A stretch of 64,000 nucleotides of DNA from Rhizobium sp. ACO-34A (GTDB taxonomy: Bacteria > Pseudomonadota > Alphaproteobacteria > Rhizobiales > Rhizobiaceae), in the NCBI GenBank assembly GCA_002600635.1, contig CP021371.1:2359001-2423000 (forward strand). Reading direction: 5' to 3'. Both the position numbers and the translations under genes were made by a program. Of this stretch, positions 9,465 through 18,288 are shown piece after piece. The notes beneath the pieces were generated by a model that saw only the letters and a list, made by a program, of their open reading frames with translations, did no database searches and had not been told where the DNA came from. Each line of letters begins with the position of its first letter. Positions within the stretch are counted from its first letter, which is position 1.

Positions 9465-10676
9465 ATGCATGACATGACACATTTCGATATCGCCGTGGTT
9501 GGCGGAGGCTTGGCCGGTTCCGTTGCTGCAATCGCTCTCGCGCGGGCCGGCAGGAACGTTGCCCTGATCGCCCCGAAGGTGGCGGCGAACGATGGTCGCA
9601 CGACCGCGCTGATGGACCAGTCGATCCGCATGATGGAGCGGCTGGGCCTCTGGGAGGCGATCCGGCCGCATGCCGCTGCCCTCTCGACCATGCAGATCAT
9701 CGATGGCACGAAGCGCCTCCTGCGCGCGCCGACCGTTGCCTTCCGAAGCGCGGAAATCGGGCTTGACGCCTTCGGCTACAATATCCCGAACAGTGCGCTG
9801 AATGACATTCTGGGCAAGGCCGTTGAAGCCGAGACTCGGATCACGGTCTTCGACGCAGTCGCAGAAGATATCGCGTTGGGTGGCGACAAGGTCAGGGTCA
9901 CGCTTTCGGGCGGTGAGGAACTGGAGGCGGATTTCGTCATCGGTGCCGATGGCCGCAAGTCGAAGACCCGCGAAACCGCTGGTGTCGGCGTCCGCACATG
10001 GTCCTATCCGCAGACGGCGGTGGTGCTGAACTTCGCCCACACTCTGCCGCACCAGAACATATCCACCGAATTCCATGGAGAGAGCGGGCCGTTTACGCAG
10101 GTTCCCCTGCCCGGCCAGCGTTCGAGCCTCGTCTGGGTGGTAGAGCCGAAGGAAGCCGAGCGTCTGCTGGGGCTCTCCCTTGCAGAGCTTTCCGAGGCCG
10201 TCGAAACCCGCATGCAGTCCATGCTCGGCAAGGTCACGGTCGAGGACGGCGTTCAGGCCTGGCCGCTGTCGGGCATGACCGCCAATCGGTATGGCAAGGG
10301 TCGTGCCGCGTTCATCGGCGAAGCAGGCCATGCCTTCCCGCCGATCGGCGCGCAGGGCCTGAACCTCAGCCTCCGCGATATCGCCACGCTCGAGGATATC
10401 CTGACGGACCGTTCGGGCGGCCGCATCGATGCCCGCGCCGGTGATCGCTTCGACGGTCGCCGCAAGCTCGATGTCCTGTCGCGCACGGCAAGCGTCGATC
10501 TCTTGAACCGCTCGCTTTTGTCCGGGCTTCTGCCGGTGCAGATGCTGCGCGCCACCGGCCTGCAGATCCTGGCAAGCTTCGCGCCGCTCAGAAATCTGGT
10601 GATGCACGAAGGCGTGGCGCCCGGCCACAGCCTCAGCGCCTTCCCCAGGTTTCTAAGGGAAAAGATCCGGCGGTAG
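9465..10676 (+). CDS. UbiH/UbiF/COQ6-family FAD-dependent monooxygenase
   Basis: 403-residue flavoprotein, probably hydroxylating the ring of a ubiquinone precursor. Visible motifs are the Rossmann GGGLAGSVAA (near residue 12), the DG motif VIGADGRKSKTR (about residue 165), and the second FAD motif GEAGHAFPPIGAQGLNLSLRD (about residue 285). The start at 9465 is preceded by GGAAGA with a 5-base spacer; ATG at 9474 is an alternative. Its 3' end overlaps the convergent AEC carrier gene by 24 bases. Family membership is firm; the ring position is not determinable. Confidence 0.85.
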   Translation: MHDMTHFDIAVVGGGLAGSVAAIALARAGRNVALIAPKVAANDGRTTALMDQSIRMMERLGLWEAIRPHAAALSTMQIIDGTKRLLRAPTVAFRSAEIGLDAFGYNIPNSALNDILGKAVEAETRITVFDAVAEDIALGGDKVRVTLSGGEELEADFVIGADGRKSKTRETAGVGVRTWSYPQTAVVLNFAHTLPHQNISTEFHGESGPFTQVPLPGQRSSLVWVVEPKEAERLLGLSLAELSEAVETRMQSMLGKVTVEDGVQAWPLSGMTANRYGKGRAAFIGEAGHAFPPIGAQGLNLSLRDIATLEDILTDRSGGRIDARAGDRFDGRRKLDVLSRTASVDLLNRSLLSGLLPVQMLRATGLQILASFAPLRNLVMHEGVAPGHSLSAFPRFLREKIRR

Positions 10677-11615
10677 CGCGCCGGATTTGATCGCGTAGAG
10701 CAGGCCGGAAACCGAAAGCACGGAAATAAGCGTGGTGATCAGGATCGTCGCCGAGGCGCGCTCCTGCCAAACGCCATATTGCTGGCCGATGACGAAGACA
10801 TTGGTTGCCGTCGGCAGCGATGCCAGCAGCACGGCGGTATAGACCCACAGCGGATCGAAATTGCCGGCAAGGCTTAGCACCACATAAACAAGCAGCGGAT
10901 GGAGCACGAGCTTGATCGGCACGATGTAGCCGAGCTCGACTGGAATACGCTTCAACGGCCGCAGCGCCAGCGTCACGCCCATGGCAAACAGCGCGCAGGG
11001 AGCGGCCGCCTGCGCCAGATAGTCGATCAGCCTTTGCAGGGCGACCGGTGGTTCGAACGACAATGCTGCCGCGAGAAAACCGACGGCCGTCGCGATGATG
11101 AAGGGGTGGTAGGCGATCTTCTTCGCCACATCGAGCGCCACCCGCCCCGGCCGTCGTTCCTCTCCGCCGGCAAAGGCCATCAGCGCGGGAGCCGCGGTGA
11201 AGTGGGCGGCATTCTCGAAGCAGAAGATCAGCGCCACCGGCACCGCCGCCGCCTCCCCGAAGGCAAGCAGGGCAAGACCGGGCCCCATGTAGCCGATATT
11301 GCCATAGGCGCCGGCGAGCGCCTGCATCGTGCAGTCCGCGATGGAATTGCCGCGTATCAGTCGACCGATCAGGAAAACCAGCAGGAAGATCCCGTATGTC
11401 GCGGCCATCGCGGCGGCGATGAAATCGATGCGGGTCAGTTCCGAAAGCGGGGTGCGCGATACGACCTTGAAGAACAGCGCCGGCAGCGAAACATAGATGA
11501 CGAAGAAGTTCAGCCAGCCGAGCGCGCCGGCTTCATGCTTCGACAGCTTTCCCGAAATATAGCCAATCAGGATCAGCCCGAAGAAGGGCAGAACCAGCGC
11601 AATGATATCCCCCAT
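10653..11615 (-). CDS. AEC family transporter (auxin efflux carrier fold)
   Basis: 320-residue integral membrane protein beginning MGDIIALVLPFFGLILIGY, with about ten hydrophobic segments in the five-plus-five arrangement of the AEC family. Members export or import organic acids or amino-acid-like compounds; the substrate here is unknown. The GGAGAGGCGGCC before the ATG gives a good ribosome-binding site. It is convergent with the UbiH-like gene. Confidence 0.85.
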   Translation of the reverse strand: MGDIIALVLPFFGLILIGYISGKLSKHEAGALGWLNFFVIYVSLPALFFKVVSRTPLSELTRIDFIAAAMAATYGIFLLVFLIGRLIRGNSIADCTMQALAGAYGNIGYMGPGLALLAFGEAAAVPVALIFCFENAAHFTAAPALMAFAGGEERRPGRVALDVAKKIAYHPFIIATAVGFLAAALSFEPPVALQRLIDYLAQAAAPCALFAMGVTLALRPLKRIPVELGYIVPIKLVLHPLLVYVVLSLAGNFDPLWVYTAVLLASLPTATNVFVIGQQYGVWQERASATILITTLISVLSVSGLLYAIKSGALPPDLFP

Positions 11616-11660
11616 GGCCGCCTCTCCTCCAGATTCCGGCCGGTCGCATGCGACCTATAT

Positions 11661-11763
11661 AGCAAATCCAGCAAAAGTGGGAACCGGTTTTGCGTCCGGA
11701 GTTACGTGAAAACAAAGAGATAGAGCATTTCCGGCGAAACTGTTTTCGCCGGAAATGCTCTAT
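11661..11763. repeat. intergenic double-hairpin repeat, copy 1 (best preserved palindrome)
   Basis: The right half (11721-11762) is a perfect palindrome with 19-base arms (tagagcatttccggcgaaa) around a 4-base loop. The left half contains a second, weaker unit (ccagcaaaagtggga...ggttttgcgtccgg). The same two-part design recurs at 31219, 44033 and 55887. It lies between an AEC gene and ccdA, both leftward, and might also act as a transcript 3' end structure. Confidence 0.85.
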
Positions 11764-11771
11764 CTTTCCGC

Positions 11772-12521
11772 TTAGCCGATTTGGGAGAGGATTGGAAAGG
11801 TCTGCTGGAACCAGATCGCCAGATTGGAGACGAAGCCGAACATGAAAGCGAGGCCCGTCAACACGAGCAGCGCCCCCATCGCCTTTTCGACGAGACCGAG
11901 ATGGCGGCGGAAACGGGCAAGAAAGCGCATGAACGCGCCGGAGAACGCAGCCGCGATCCAGAACGGCACGGCAAGGCCAAGCGAGTAGATGGCGAGCAGG
12001 AATGCCCCCTCGCCCACGGTATCGCGGGACGCTGCAACGCCGAGGATCGCGCCGAGCACCGGTCCGATGCAGGGCGTCCAGCCAAAGGCGAAGGCAAGGC
12101 CCATGATATAGGCGCCTGAAAGCGTCGCCGGCTTGCCGCCGCTTGAAAAGCGCATTTCGCTCGAAAGGAACCCTATCCGGAAAAGACCGAGGAAGTTGAG
12201 GCCCATGACGATGATGATCACGCCGCCGATCTTAGACAGCAGGTCGAGATGCTGCCGCAGCATCGTGCCGATGGTGGACGCCCCCGCCCCGAGCGCGACG
12301 AACACGGTCGCGAATCCGAGCGTGAAGACGAAGGCGGAGAGCATCACTGCGCGGCGTGCGCGGGCATCGCCTTCGGCCGTCGCGCCGGTCCTGAACTGAT
12401 CGACCGAAATGCCCGCCATGTAACAGAGATAGGGCGGCACCAGAGGCAGAACGCAGGGAGAGAGGAACGAAAGCGCACCGGCAAGCAAGGCGCTGACGAA
12501 GGAAATCTCGGCTATGGACAC
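11772..12521 (-). CDS. ccdA: cytochrome c biogenesis protein CcdA
   Basis: 249-residue, six-pass membrane protein that passes reducing equivalents from cytoplasmic thioredoxin to the periplasm for cytochrome c maturation. The N-terminal AGALSFLSPCVLPLVPPYLCYMAG has one active cysteine in the SPCVLPLVP motif, and AFGWTPCIGPVLGAIL supplies the second in the WTPCIGP motif. Start is a GTG at 12521. Adjacent to, but opposite in strand from, tRNA-Lys. Confidence 0.93.
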   Translation of the reverse strand: MSIAEISFVSALLAGALSFLSPCVLPLVPPYLCYMAGISVDQFRTGATAEGDARARRAVMLSAFVFTLGFATVFVALGAGASTIGTMLRQHLDLLSKIGGVIIIVMGLNFLGLFRIGFLSSEMRFSSGGKPATLSGAYIMGLAFAFGWTPCIGPVLGAILGVAASRDTVGEGAFLLAIYSLGLAVPFWIAAAFSGAFMRFLARFRRHLGLVEKAMGALLVLTGLAFMFGFVSNLAIWFQQTFPILSQIG

Positions 12522-12711
12522 GAAAGGCGGCTCCGCTTCGGGCTATTTCGGCTCTTCCTAACGCTGGTGCGAGCCTCTTGCCAATCACCTTTGCGTTCGC
12601 TGCGACAATGATGCATTTTAGCGCTTGATGGCGCAATTTTTCGGGTTGACCCGGCGGGGTCGCCTGCATATGTTCCGCCCACTTCCGCAGGGCCTTCAAA
12701 ATCCTGCCTGG

Positions 12712-12787
12712 GAGAGCGTAGCTCAGCCGGTAGAGCAACTGACTTTTAATCAGTAGGTCCAGGGTTCGAATCCCTGCGCTCTCACCA
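12712..12787 (+). tRNA. tRNA-Lys, anticodon TTT
   Basis: A full cloverleaf can be drawn: acceptor GAGAGCG/CGCTCTC, D-arm GCTC...GAGC, anticodon stem ACTGA/TCAGT with loop CTTTTAA (anticodon TTT), T-arm CAGGG-TTCGAAT-CCCTG, discriminator A and encoded CCA (12785-12787). 76 bases. Open frames read against this tRNA are antisense artefacts. Confidence 0.98.
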
Positions 12788-12813
12788 TTTTTAAATGTTT
12801 CCACTTCGATTTT

Positions 12814-13164
12814 TTGATGATTGTCAGGCGCGTCCTTGACGTGCCTGGATTCGCCGAATTATCGAGATCTATCGATGTTCCTCTCGGTCGGGCGGCAATC
12901 TTGGGCATCCATTCCAAAATCGGGCGTGTCGCGCGCCCTGCAGGTGTTCGCGGTCGTTTTTTCTGGTTCGTGCTGCTCGGTTCGAAACCAGGCGCGGACC
13001 AGTTCCTCTGGGATAAATGCGCTGCCCCCTTCTGGCCTCGCAAGACTGTCGATGGGCGGTATACGTCGATAGTGGGGCAGACATGGCGTCGTTTCGACGG
13101 CACGCGTTGGCTCTATCGGCGAACGGACCGTGATCTCGACGACTTCGTGGATGAGTGGCCGTAA
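12814..13164 (+). CDS. small hypothetical protein, possibly a gene remnant beside tRNA-Lys
   Basis: 116-codon frame in the roughly 590-base stretch between tRNA-Lys and the Rrf2 gene. I do not recognise a family. Only the C-terminal 45 residues look protein-like (VGQTWRRFDGTRWLYRRTD then DLDDFVDEW), with a periodic pattern of Trp and Arg. The N-terminal half looks random and no good ribosome-binding site precedes the start. It may be the surviving end of a longer gene lost downstream of a tRNA integration site. The rest of 12788-13379 holds only the Rrf2 promoter region. Confidence 0.3.
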   Translation: MMIVRRVLDVPGFAELSRSIDVPLGRAAILGIHSKIGRVARPAGVRGRFFWFVLLGSKPGADQFLWDKCAAPFWPRKTVDGRYTSIVGQTWRRFDGTRWLYRRTDRDLDDFVDEWP

Positions 13165-13294
13165 GATCGCTGCCCCAAGTCTTTTGGGAGCCTGGAATGC
13201 CGCACTTTCGGGTGTCGTTATGGCCCTTCGGCTGACGCAATCGCCCGGTAAGCTACAGCCTGAAACAATTTGTCACCGTTAACAGGCTTGCAAG

Positions 13295-13325
13295 CATATT
13301 CAATTAAAACTATCTGCTTTATCGG
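13295..13325. promoter_or_regulatory. candidate autoregulatory site upstream of the Rrf2 gene
   Basis: AT-rich catattcaattaaaactat followed by tttatcgg, about 60-85 bases before the Rrf2 start. It resembles the ATATTTTCTAYWAAA...TCGATAA motif found upstream of other genes in this cluster, though it is the weakest match of the set. Confidence 0.35.
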
Positions 13326-13379
13326 TTTCACTCGACATAAGGTGGAATCTCTCGTCCCGCTACATCATGGATTTCCGGT

Positions 13380-13829
13380 ATGCTCACCAAGAAAGGCAAG
13401 TACGGGCTGAAGGCACTGGTCGACCTTGCGCAGCTTGCGCCAGGCGAAACGGCCTTCGTGACCGAGATCGCCACCCGTAACAACATTCCGAAGAAGTTTC
13501 TCGACACCATTCTTCTGGAATTGCGAAACAGTGGCATGCTGCGCTCCAAGAAGGGGCCGAACGGTGGCTACTCCCTGTCCAAGCCGGCAAGCGAGATCAT
13601 GATCGGTCAGGTCATCCGAGCGCTGGATGGTCCGCTGGCGCCGATCCGTTGTGCCAGCCGCACGGCGTTCGAGGCTTGCGACGATTGTTCCGATCCCGTC
13701 GGCTGTCAGGTGCGTCTGTCGATGACCGAAGTACGCGATGCGATCGCTTCGATCCTCGACAACATGACGCTCGAACAGTTTGTCAGCCGCAAGGGCAGCA
13801 ACATCGAGGACGGCGTCCTCTCCGTCTGA
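13380..13829 (+). CDS. Rrf2 family transcriptional regulator
   Basis: 149-residue winged-helix regulator beginning MLTKKGKYGLKALVDLAQL. The recognition region reads IPKKFLDTILLELRNSGMLRSKKGPNGGY, typical of Rrf2 proteins. The C-terminal half has cysteines in RCASRTAFEACDDCSDPVGC, a C-x9-C-x2-C-x5-C spacing that could bind an Fe-S cluster or sense thiols. It sits at the edge of the sulfonate cluster, convergent with the acyl-CoA-dehydrogenase-like gene, and is the likely local regulator of sulfur acquisition (compare CymR, another Rrf2 sulfur regulator). Confidence 0.88.
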   Translation: MLTKKGKYGLKALVDLAQLAPGETAFVTEIATRNNIPKKFLDTILLELRNSGMLRSKKGPNGGYSLSKPASEIMIGQVIRALDGPLAPIRCASRTAFEACDDCSDPVGCQVRLSMTEVRDAIASILDNMTLEQFVSRKGSNIEDGVLSV

Positions 13830-13842
13830 CAGCGCTTCCGTG

Positions 13843-14853
13843 CTACGCGCTTCCCCCCGATCTGTCGGCCAGATAGCTCCGGCCGATGGCGAGGATGTCG
13901 TCGAGCGCTTCGGTCTGCCGGTCACCGACAGTTCCGCGGGCCGCGACGAACTCCAGGATGGAAGCCTGCCGACAGGCCTCCCCGATCGTCTGGGCGGACG
14001 GATTGACCTGCGCGATGTCGAAGGCCGTTCCGCATTTATGCGTCAGCGCCGAGAGCGTGGTGGTCTGCACCAGCAACTGCCCGATTGCGCTTTCTCGGTC
14101 CGCATCGACGATAACACTCTCGCGGTTCCATTGCGGCTGTCGCGAAAACTCGGCAATCGACCGTTCGGTCTCCCCGAGCGTGATCGACGCGCGAAGCAGC
14201 CGGTTCAATGCGGACGAGAGCCTGACTGCGTCGCGTCCAAGTGCGAGTACGCTGTCACTGTGAACATGTTCGCTTTCAAAGAGAATTCTGGCCGGTCCCG
14301 CATTGGAGGAGCGCTCGATCGCTCGTCCGGGAATTGCCGGTATCAACAGCGCCGTATCGTCCGTCGGCGAACGACGATTGATCACCAGCCACTCCGCCTG
14401 CGGCATGCACAGGCACTCGACTTCACCCGACAGAGCGTAACCTATACCGTCAGGCAGAAGCTGAAGAACCTCGCTGGACTGCACGAGGCACAATCGTTCA
14501 CCGGCGGCGGCCCTTGCGAAGGCGGCACGGCGCTGTTCCTCCGTTCCTCCGTTGCGCAGCAGTTCCAGCGACGACAGGTGCAGGGTCAGCATGCTGGCCG
14601 CAAGCGGCGTATGCTGCGCAAGCACTGCCGCGATCTGGCTCAGCACCACGTTCGATACATCAGCGCCACCGAAATCCGACGGAATCGAAACAGCAAGCAA
14701 GCCTGAACGGGAAAGCGCATCAGACAGCGCGCCGTTCTGCACGCCTGAAAGCGAAATGGCGAGTTCGGTGGCGACGGCAAGTGCCTCCTCCTCGGTGGTA
14801 ATCCGGATTGGTGCCGCGCGCTGGCGCTCGTTCAAATGTGTAATCGTGCCCAT
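13843..14853 (-). CDS. acyl-CoA dehydrogenase-like protein (SfnB-type, sulfur acquisition)
   Basis: 336-residue protein with an acyl-CoA dehydrogenase N-terminal and middle domain pattern (LLAVSIPSDFGGADVSNVVLSQI, then GERLCLVQSSEV). Proteins of this type in sulfur clusters are two-component flavin monooxygenases such as SfnB/DszC that use reduced flavin. It is shorter than the usual 390-410 residues and the C-terminal domain is divergent, so activity is uncertain. AGGAGGA lies 6 bases before the ATG. The flavin reductase encoded just upstream could supply its cofactor. Confidence 0.72.
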   Translation of the reverse strand: MGTITHLNERQRAAPIRITTEEEALAVATELAISLSGVQNGALSDALSRSGLLAVSIPSDFGGADVSNVVLSQIAAVLAQHTPLAASMLTLHLSSLELLRNGGTEEQRRAAFARAAAGERLCLVQSSEVLQLLPDGIGYALSGEVECLCMPQAEWLVINRRSPTDDTALLIPAIPGRAIERSSNAGPARILFESEHVHSDSVLALGRDAVRLSSALNRLLRASITLGETERSIAEFSRQPQWNRESVIVDADRESAIGQLLVQTTTLSALTHKCGTAFDIAQVNPSAQTIGEACRQASILEFVAARGTVGDRQTEALDDILAIGRSYLADRSGGSA

Positions 14854-14884
14854 GGCTCTTCCTCCTGTTCACGAATGGACACGG

Positions 14885-15163
14885 TCAGGCAGCATAGGCC
14901 GACGATGGGCCGCAGAAAGATTTCCGCCATTGACCGGTAAACATCTCTTTGCCGAACTCACCGGCTCTGCCAGATGCAGAGGCGTGGGCCAGTCGAGGGT
15001 CATATATCGGAGACGGCACGTCGAGATCGATTCCCGAACCGGAACGCGGATGCAGCATTCCGCGGTGCTTTTCGAAGGAAAGGCTCAGGACAATATCGAG
15101 TGGCATGCCGGCATCCCCTGTTTGATATTCTTGTGAGCGGACCGAAGTGTCACGATAAAACAC
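14885..15163 (-). CDS. possible small protein ahead of the SfnB-like gene
   Basis: 92-codon frame (or 73 codons from an internal Met, MPLDIVLSLSF) ending 31 bases before the SfnB-like start. I recognise no family. Support comes from position: it is co-oriented, close to the next gene, and an AT-rich regulatory-looking site lies directly upstream at 15165-15190. It could equally be part of a long leader. Confidence 0.3.
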   Translation of the reverse strand: MFYRDTSVRSQEYQTGDAGMPLDIVLSLSFEKHRGMLHPRSGSGIDLDVPSPIYDPRLAHASASGRAGEFGKEMFTGQWRKSFCGPSSAYAA

Positions 15164-15164
15164 A

Positions 15165-15190
15165 CTTTAGTCAATATTTTCGATAAACTC
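15165..15190. promoter_or_regulatory. candidate Rrf2-regulon site C
   Basis: tcaatattttcgataaactc, nearly identical to tcaatattttctacaaaat at 23081. Part of the shared AT-rich motif set in the sulfonate cluster. Drives, if real, the leftward unit ending in the SfnB-like gene. Confidence 0.45.
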
Positions 15191-15230
15191 ACTGAATTAC
15201 AAGCGAATCTGGCGTTGGCATCTGTCTTCG

Positions 15231-15812
15231 TCAGTCGCCGATCTTGATATATCGACCGTCCCGATAGGCGAGCGAAGCGCCGCCGCGGGTGCGGATGGCC
15301 ACGACCTTTCCAATAACGATGACGTGGCTATGTCGTTCCAGAGTCTCCTCCACCTGGCAGTCGATCGCCGCCGCCGCATCTTCCAGCACAGGTGCGCCGC
15401 TGGCAAGGAGCGTCCATTCTGCCCCACGGTAGCGGTCTGGGCCTTTCAGCCCGCCCCGCCCGGCAAACTGGTTGGCGATGGCCTCGTGCCCGGCGCCGAT
15501 GATATTGACACAGAAATGCCCGAAGCGCTCTACTACGGGCCAAGTGGATGATGTGCGGTTGAGCGCCACCAGCATGCGTGGCGGCTCCACGGAAAGCACG
15601 GAGGCCGAGGTGACGGTCGCGCCGGTGCGGGCTTCGCCTTCTCCGGCGGTGATGATGGTGACCCCGCCGGCCAGCTGCCGGAGAGCTGCCTTGAGGCTAT
15701 CGGCATCGGCAGGCCGGTCGACGGCCAGACTTGCCGGTCCTTCAACAGGTTCATGCGAGCGAAATGCCAGGGAGGAAGGCTGTGTGGTCATCGTCTGCGG
15801 TCCCGTTGTCAT
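15231..15812 (-). CDS. flavin reductase family protein (NAD(P)H:FMN/FAD)
   Basis: 193-residue flavin-reductase-like (FMN-binding split-barrel) protein. It contains ALRQLAGGVTIITAGEGEARTGATVTSASVLS and FCVNIIGAGHEAIANQFAG, the pattern of the small partner of two-component monooxygenases. It probably provides FMNH2 to the SsuD monooxygenase and to the SfnB-like protein. I chose the start at 15812, preceded by AAGGA with a 5-base spacer; 90 residues of open frame further upstream cross the promoter region and are not conserved-looking. Divergent from the FAD protein gene. Confidence 0.87.
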   Translation of the reverse strand: MTTGPQTMTTQPSSLAFRSHEPVEGPASLAVDRPADADSLKAALRQLAGGVTIITAGEGEARTGATVTSASVLSVEPPRMLVALNRTSSTWPVVERFGHFCVNIIGAGHEAIANQFAGRGGLKGPDRYRGAEWTLLASGAPVLEDAAAAIDCQVEETLERHSHVIVIGKVVAIRTRGGASLAYRDGRYIKIGD

Positions 15813-15877
15813 CAAGATCCTTGGTGTAGCCAACACATAACCCGATGATGGCATGGAACCGTAGACATCCATTTTCA

Positions 15878-15904
15878 TTATCGATATATTTAATAGAAAA
15901 TATG
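15878..15904. promoter_or_regulatory. candidate Rrf2-regulon site B in a divergent promoter
   Basis: ttatcgatatatttaatagaaaatatg lies midway between the divergent flavin reductase (15812, leftward) and FAD protein (15963, rightward) genes. Read on the minus strand it gives catattttctattaaa, matching the cluster motif. Confidence 0.5.
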
Positions 15905-15962
15905 TTCCCGGAATGGATCTGGGCCGTTCAAAGCCCGGATCGAGAACCCAGAGGAGAACGGC

Positions 15963-17417
15963 ATGCTGAGGATATCGATACCCTTGCAGCAGAAGGCTTT
16001 CCAGGTTTCCGGCACATGCCGCGTCGCAATCATTGGCGGCGGCTTCTCCGGCGCCTCCCTGGCAAGGCAGCTCGCCTTGCACGGCGGGCTTGCCTCCGGT
16101 GACATCGTCGTCTTCGAACCAAGGGAGACCCTTGGGGCCGGCGTCGCTTATGATACGGCCGATCCGGCGCTACGGCTGAACGTCGCGGCACATCGCATGC
16201 GCGCCCTGCCCGAGGATCCCGCTGCATTCATCGGCTGGCTGGGCGCGAGCGGTCGTCTCGAGGCCGATCCCGATTCGGCGCGAGGCGATGCGATCTATGC
16301 AAGGCGCAGGGATTTCGGCGCCTTCATGCAGGAGGTGATGCAGCCTCTCCTTGATGAGGAGAAGGTCGTGCACGTTCGCGAGCGGGTGGAGCATGTCAAA
16401 CGCCATGGTGGCCTCTGGCTGGTTCAGGGGGAAAGCTCGACCGTCTATCTCGCCGATATCGTCGTCATCGCGACCAGCCACCCTGCCCCTCGCGCCCCGG
16501 CGCCCCTTGCCCTCGCCTTGAACGGCCATCCCCGTTTCATCACCGACCCCTCGCGGCCGGGCGCGCTGGACCCGATCATGCCCGACGACCGGGTCTTTGT
16601 CGCCGGCGCGGGACTGACGGCGCTCGATATCGTCGCCTCCCGCATCGCTCGCGGCCATGCCGGTGCGACGACGATCTTTTCCCGATCCGGTCTCCTGCCG
16701 CGGGAACAGGATACCGCCAGCCCTGCGCCGTTCGGCGATTTCACCACAAGTCCGGCTGTCACCGCACGCATGCTTCTACGACAGGTTCGGACATGTCTCA
16801 CTTCAGCCAATGAGGCCGGACTGCCGTGGCAGAGCGTCTTCGATGCGCTGCGCCAGCAGGGACAGGCCATCTGGCGCAATTTGCCGCTCAACGAACAGAA
16901 GCGTTTCCTGCGGCATCTGCGCCGGCGGTTCGAAACCCATCGCTACCGCATGCCGCCGCAGAATGCCGAGGTCATGCAGAAGGAACTGGCGACCGGGCGA
17001 CTGCGCCTGCGGGCGGGCCGTATCTGTCGTGTCGAGCGGATCGCCCATCGCCTGCAGCTAGACCTCATCCTGAAACCCGAAGGCATTGTCGAGCGATGTA
17101 GTTTCGACTGGGTGATTGCCGCCACGGGACCCGATCACGCCTCGGTGCTGAAATCCCAGCCCTGGTTGTCTGAACTGGAAGAGAACGGTTTCGTCGCCGC
17201 AGACCGCCATGGCGTCGGTATCGCCTGCGACGAGGTGAGCCGCGCCATCGATCGTGACGGTCAGGCGGTCGACAATCTCTTTGTTGCCGGTCCCCTCGCC
17301 CGTGGCCTTTTCGGAGAATTGACCGGTGTGCCGGAGATCGCTCAACAGACGAAGGCTATCGCCGAAAGCATCGGCGCGCAGGAGGCACGTTCCGTAGTCG
17401 GCCGGTTTCGGGGCTGA
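15963..17417 (+). CDS. FAD/NAD(P)-binding oxidoreductase
   Basis: 484-residue flavoprotein with an N-terminal Rossmann motif (VAIIGGGFSGASLARQLAL), a middle VFVAGAGLTALDIV nucleotide-binding motif and DWVIAATGPDH in the C-terminal half. It resembles the NAD_binding_9 (hydroxyacylglutathione/HcaR-like) FAD proteins often found near ssu genes. AGGAGAACGGC precedes the ATG. It is the only long rightward gene of the sulfonate cluster. The reaction is unknown. Confidence 0.78.
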   Translation: MLRISIPLQQKAFQVSGTCRVAIIGGGFSGASLARQLALHGGLASGDIVVFEPRETLGAGVAYDTADPALRLNVAAHRMRALPEDPAAFIGWLGASGRLEADPDSARGDAIYARRRDFGAFMQEVMQPLLDEEKVVHVRERVEHVKRHGGLWLVQGESSTVYLADIVVIATSHPAPRAPAPLALALNGHPRFITDPSRPGALDPIMPDDRVFVAGAGLTALDIVASRIARGHAGATTIFSRSGLLPREQDTASPAPFGDFTTSPAVTARMLLRQVRTCLTSANEAGLPWQSVFDALRQQGQAIWRNLPLNEQKRFLRHLRRRFETHRYRMPPQNAEVMQKELATGRLRLRAGRICRVERIAHRLQLDLILKPEGIVERCSFDWVIAATGPDHASVLKSQPWLSELEENGFVAADRHGVGIACDEVSRAIDRDGQAVDNLFVAGPLARGLFGELTGVPEIAQQTKAIAESIGAQEARSVVGRFRG

Positions 17418-17450
17418 CGACCGATCGATCCTCCCGCATGGCCCACCACC

Positions 17451-18278
17451 TCAACCCTCGCCGAGAATGGCGTCCAGCAATTGCCGCTCGAGAGCCGCAA
17501 GCTCCGGATCGCCATGATTGCGCGGATGTTGCGCCGGAATGTCGAGGTCAAGAGCAATCCGGCCCTGATCCAGTACGATCACGCGGTCCGCGAGGTTGAC
17601 CGCTTCGCTGACGTCATGGGTCACCAGAACGGCAGTGAATCCGAGTTCCTTCCATACGCGGCCGATGAGTTGCTGCATGGTAATGCGCGTCAGGGCATCG
17701 AGCGCACCGAGCGGTTCGTCGAGCACCAGAAGACCGGGATGGCTGACGAGTGCGCGGGCAAGGGCCACGCGCTGGCGCTGGCCACCCGAGAGTTTAGCCG
17801 GCCATTCTCCCGCCTTTTCCGCAAGTTGCACGTCACGCAGGGCTTCGCGCGATTCCCGCAATGCGACCTCGCGGGAAACCCCTTCCCCCAGACCGACGAC
17901 CACATTGTCGATCACGCTCGCCCATGGCAGCAGCCGTGGCTCCTGAAAGACGATGCGGGCATTGGCGCTCGCGCTGTCGTTCACCGTGTCGCGGAACGAG
18001 ATCGTCCCGGCGCTCGGCTGATCGAGCCCGACCAGCAGCCGCAGCAGCGTGCTCTTGCCGCAGCCGCTCTTGCCGACGATGGCGAGGAACTGGCCGGCCG
18101 GCACGTCGAGATCGATGCTGCGCAGCACGTGATTGGAGCCGAAGCGCTTGTCGACATGCCTGAGCGAGAGTGCAACGGGACCGGAAGCCCCGGCAGGAGC
18201 GGCCGGGCTGGTTTCCGCCTCCTGCAGTTCGGCAAGGTCGTGAGGATTGTGACGGAGGTGGGCGACGTAGCGGTTCAT
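17451..18278 (-). CDS. ssuB: aliphatic sulfonate ABC transporter ATP-binding protein
   Basis: 275-residue ABC ATPase with Walker [15 protein letters not shown]-loop region [10 protein letters not shown], signature [16 protein letters not shown] and Walker [13 protein letters not shown]. The FQEPRLLPW signature is typical of nitrate/sulfonate/taurine importers. Start at 18278 is preceded by GAGG and lies 10 bases after the ssuC stop. Confidence 0.92.
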   Translation of the reverse strand: MNRYVAHLRHNPHDLAELQEAETSPAAPAGASGPVALSLRHVDKRFGSNHVLRSIDLDVPAGQFLAIVGKSGCGKSTLLRLLVGLDQPSAGTISFRDTVNDSASANARIVFQEPRLLPWASVIDNVVVGLGEGVSREVALRESREALRDVQLAEKAGEWPAKLSGGQRQRVALARALVSHPGLLVLDEPLGALDALTRITMQQLIGRVWKELGFTAVLVTHDVSEAVNLADRVIVLDQGRIALDLDIPAQHPRNHGDPELAALERQLLDAILGEG

Positions 18279-18288
18279 CTCGGCATCC

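Noticed and set aside
12232..13103. Minus-strand frames reading AGIRTLDLLIKSQLLYRLSY and QGFEPWTY
   Set aside because: These are the well-known spurious translations of the antisense of a tRNA gene; the tRNA-Lys cloverleaf explains the bases.
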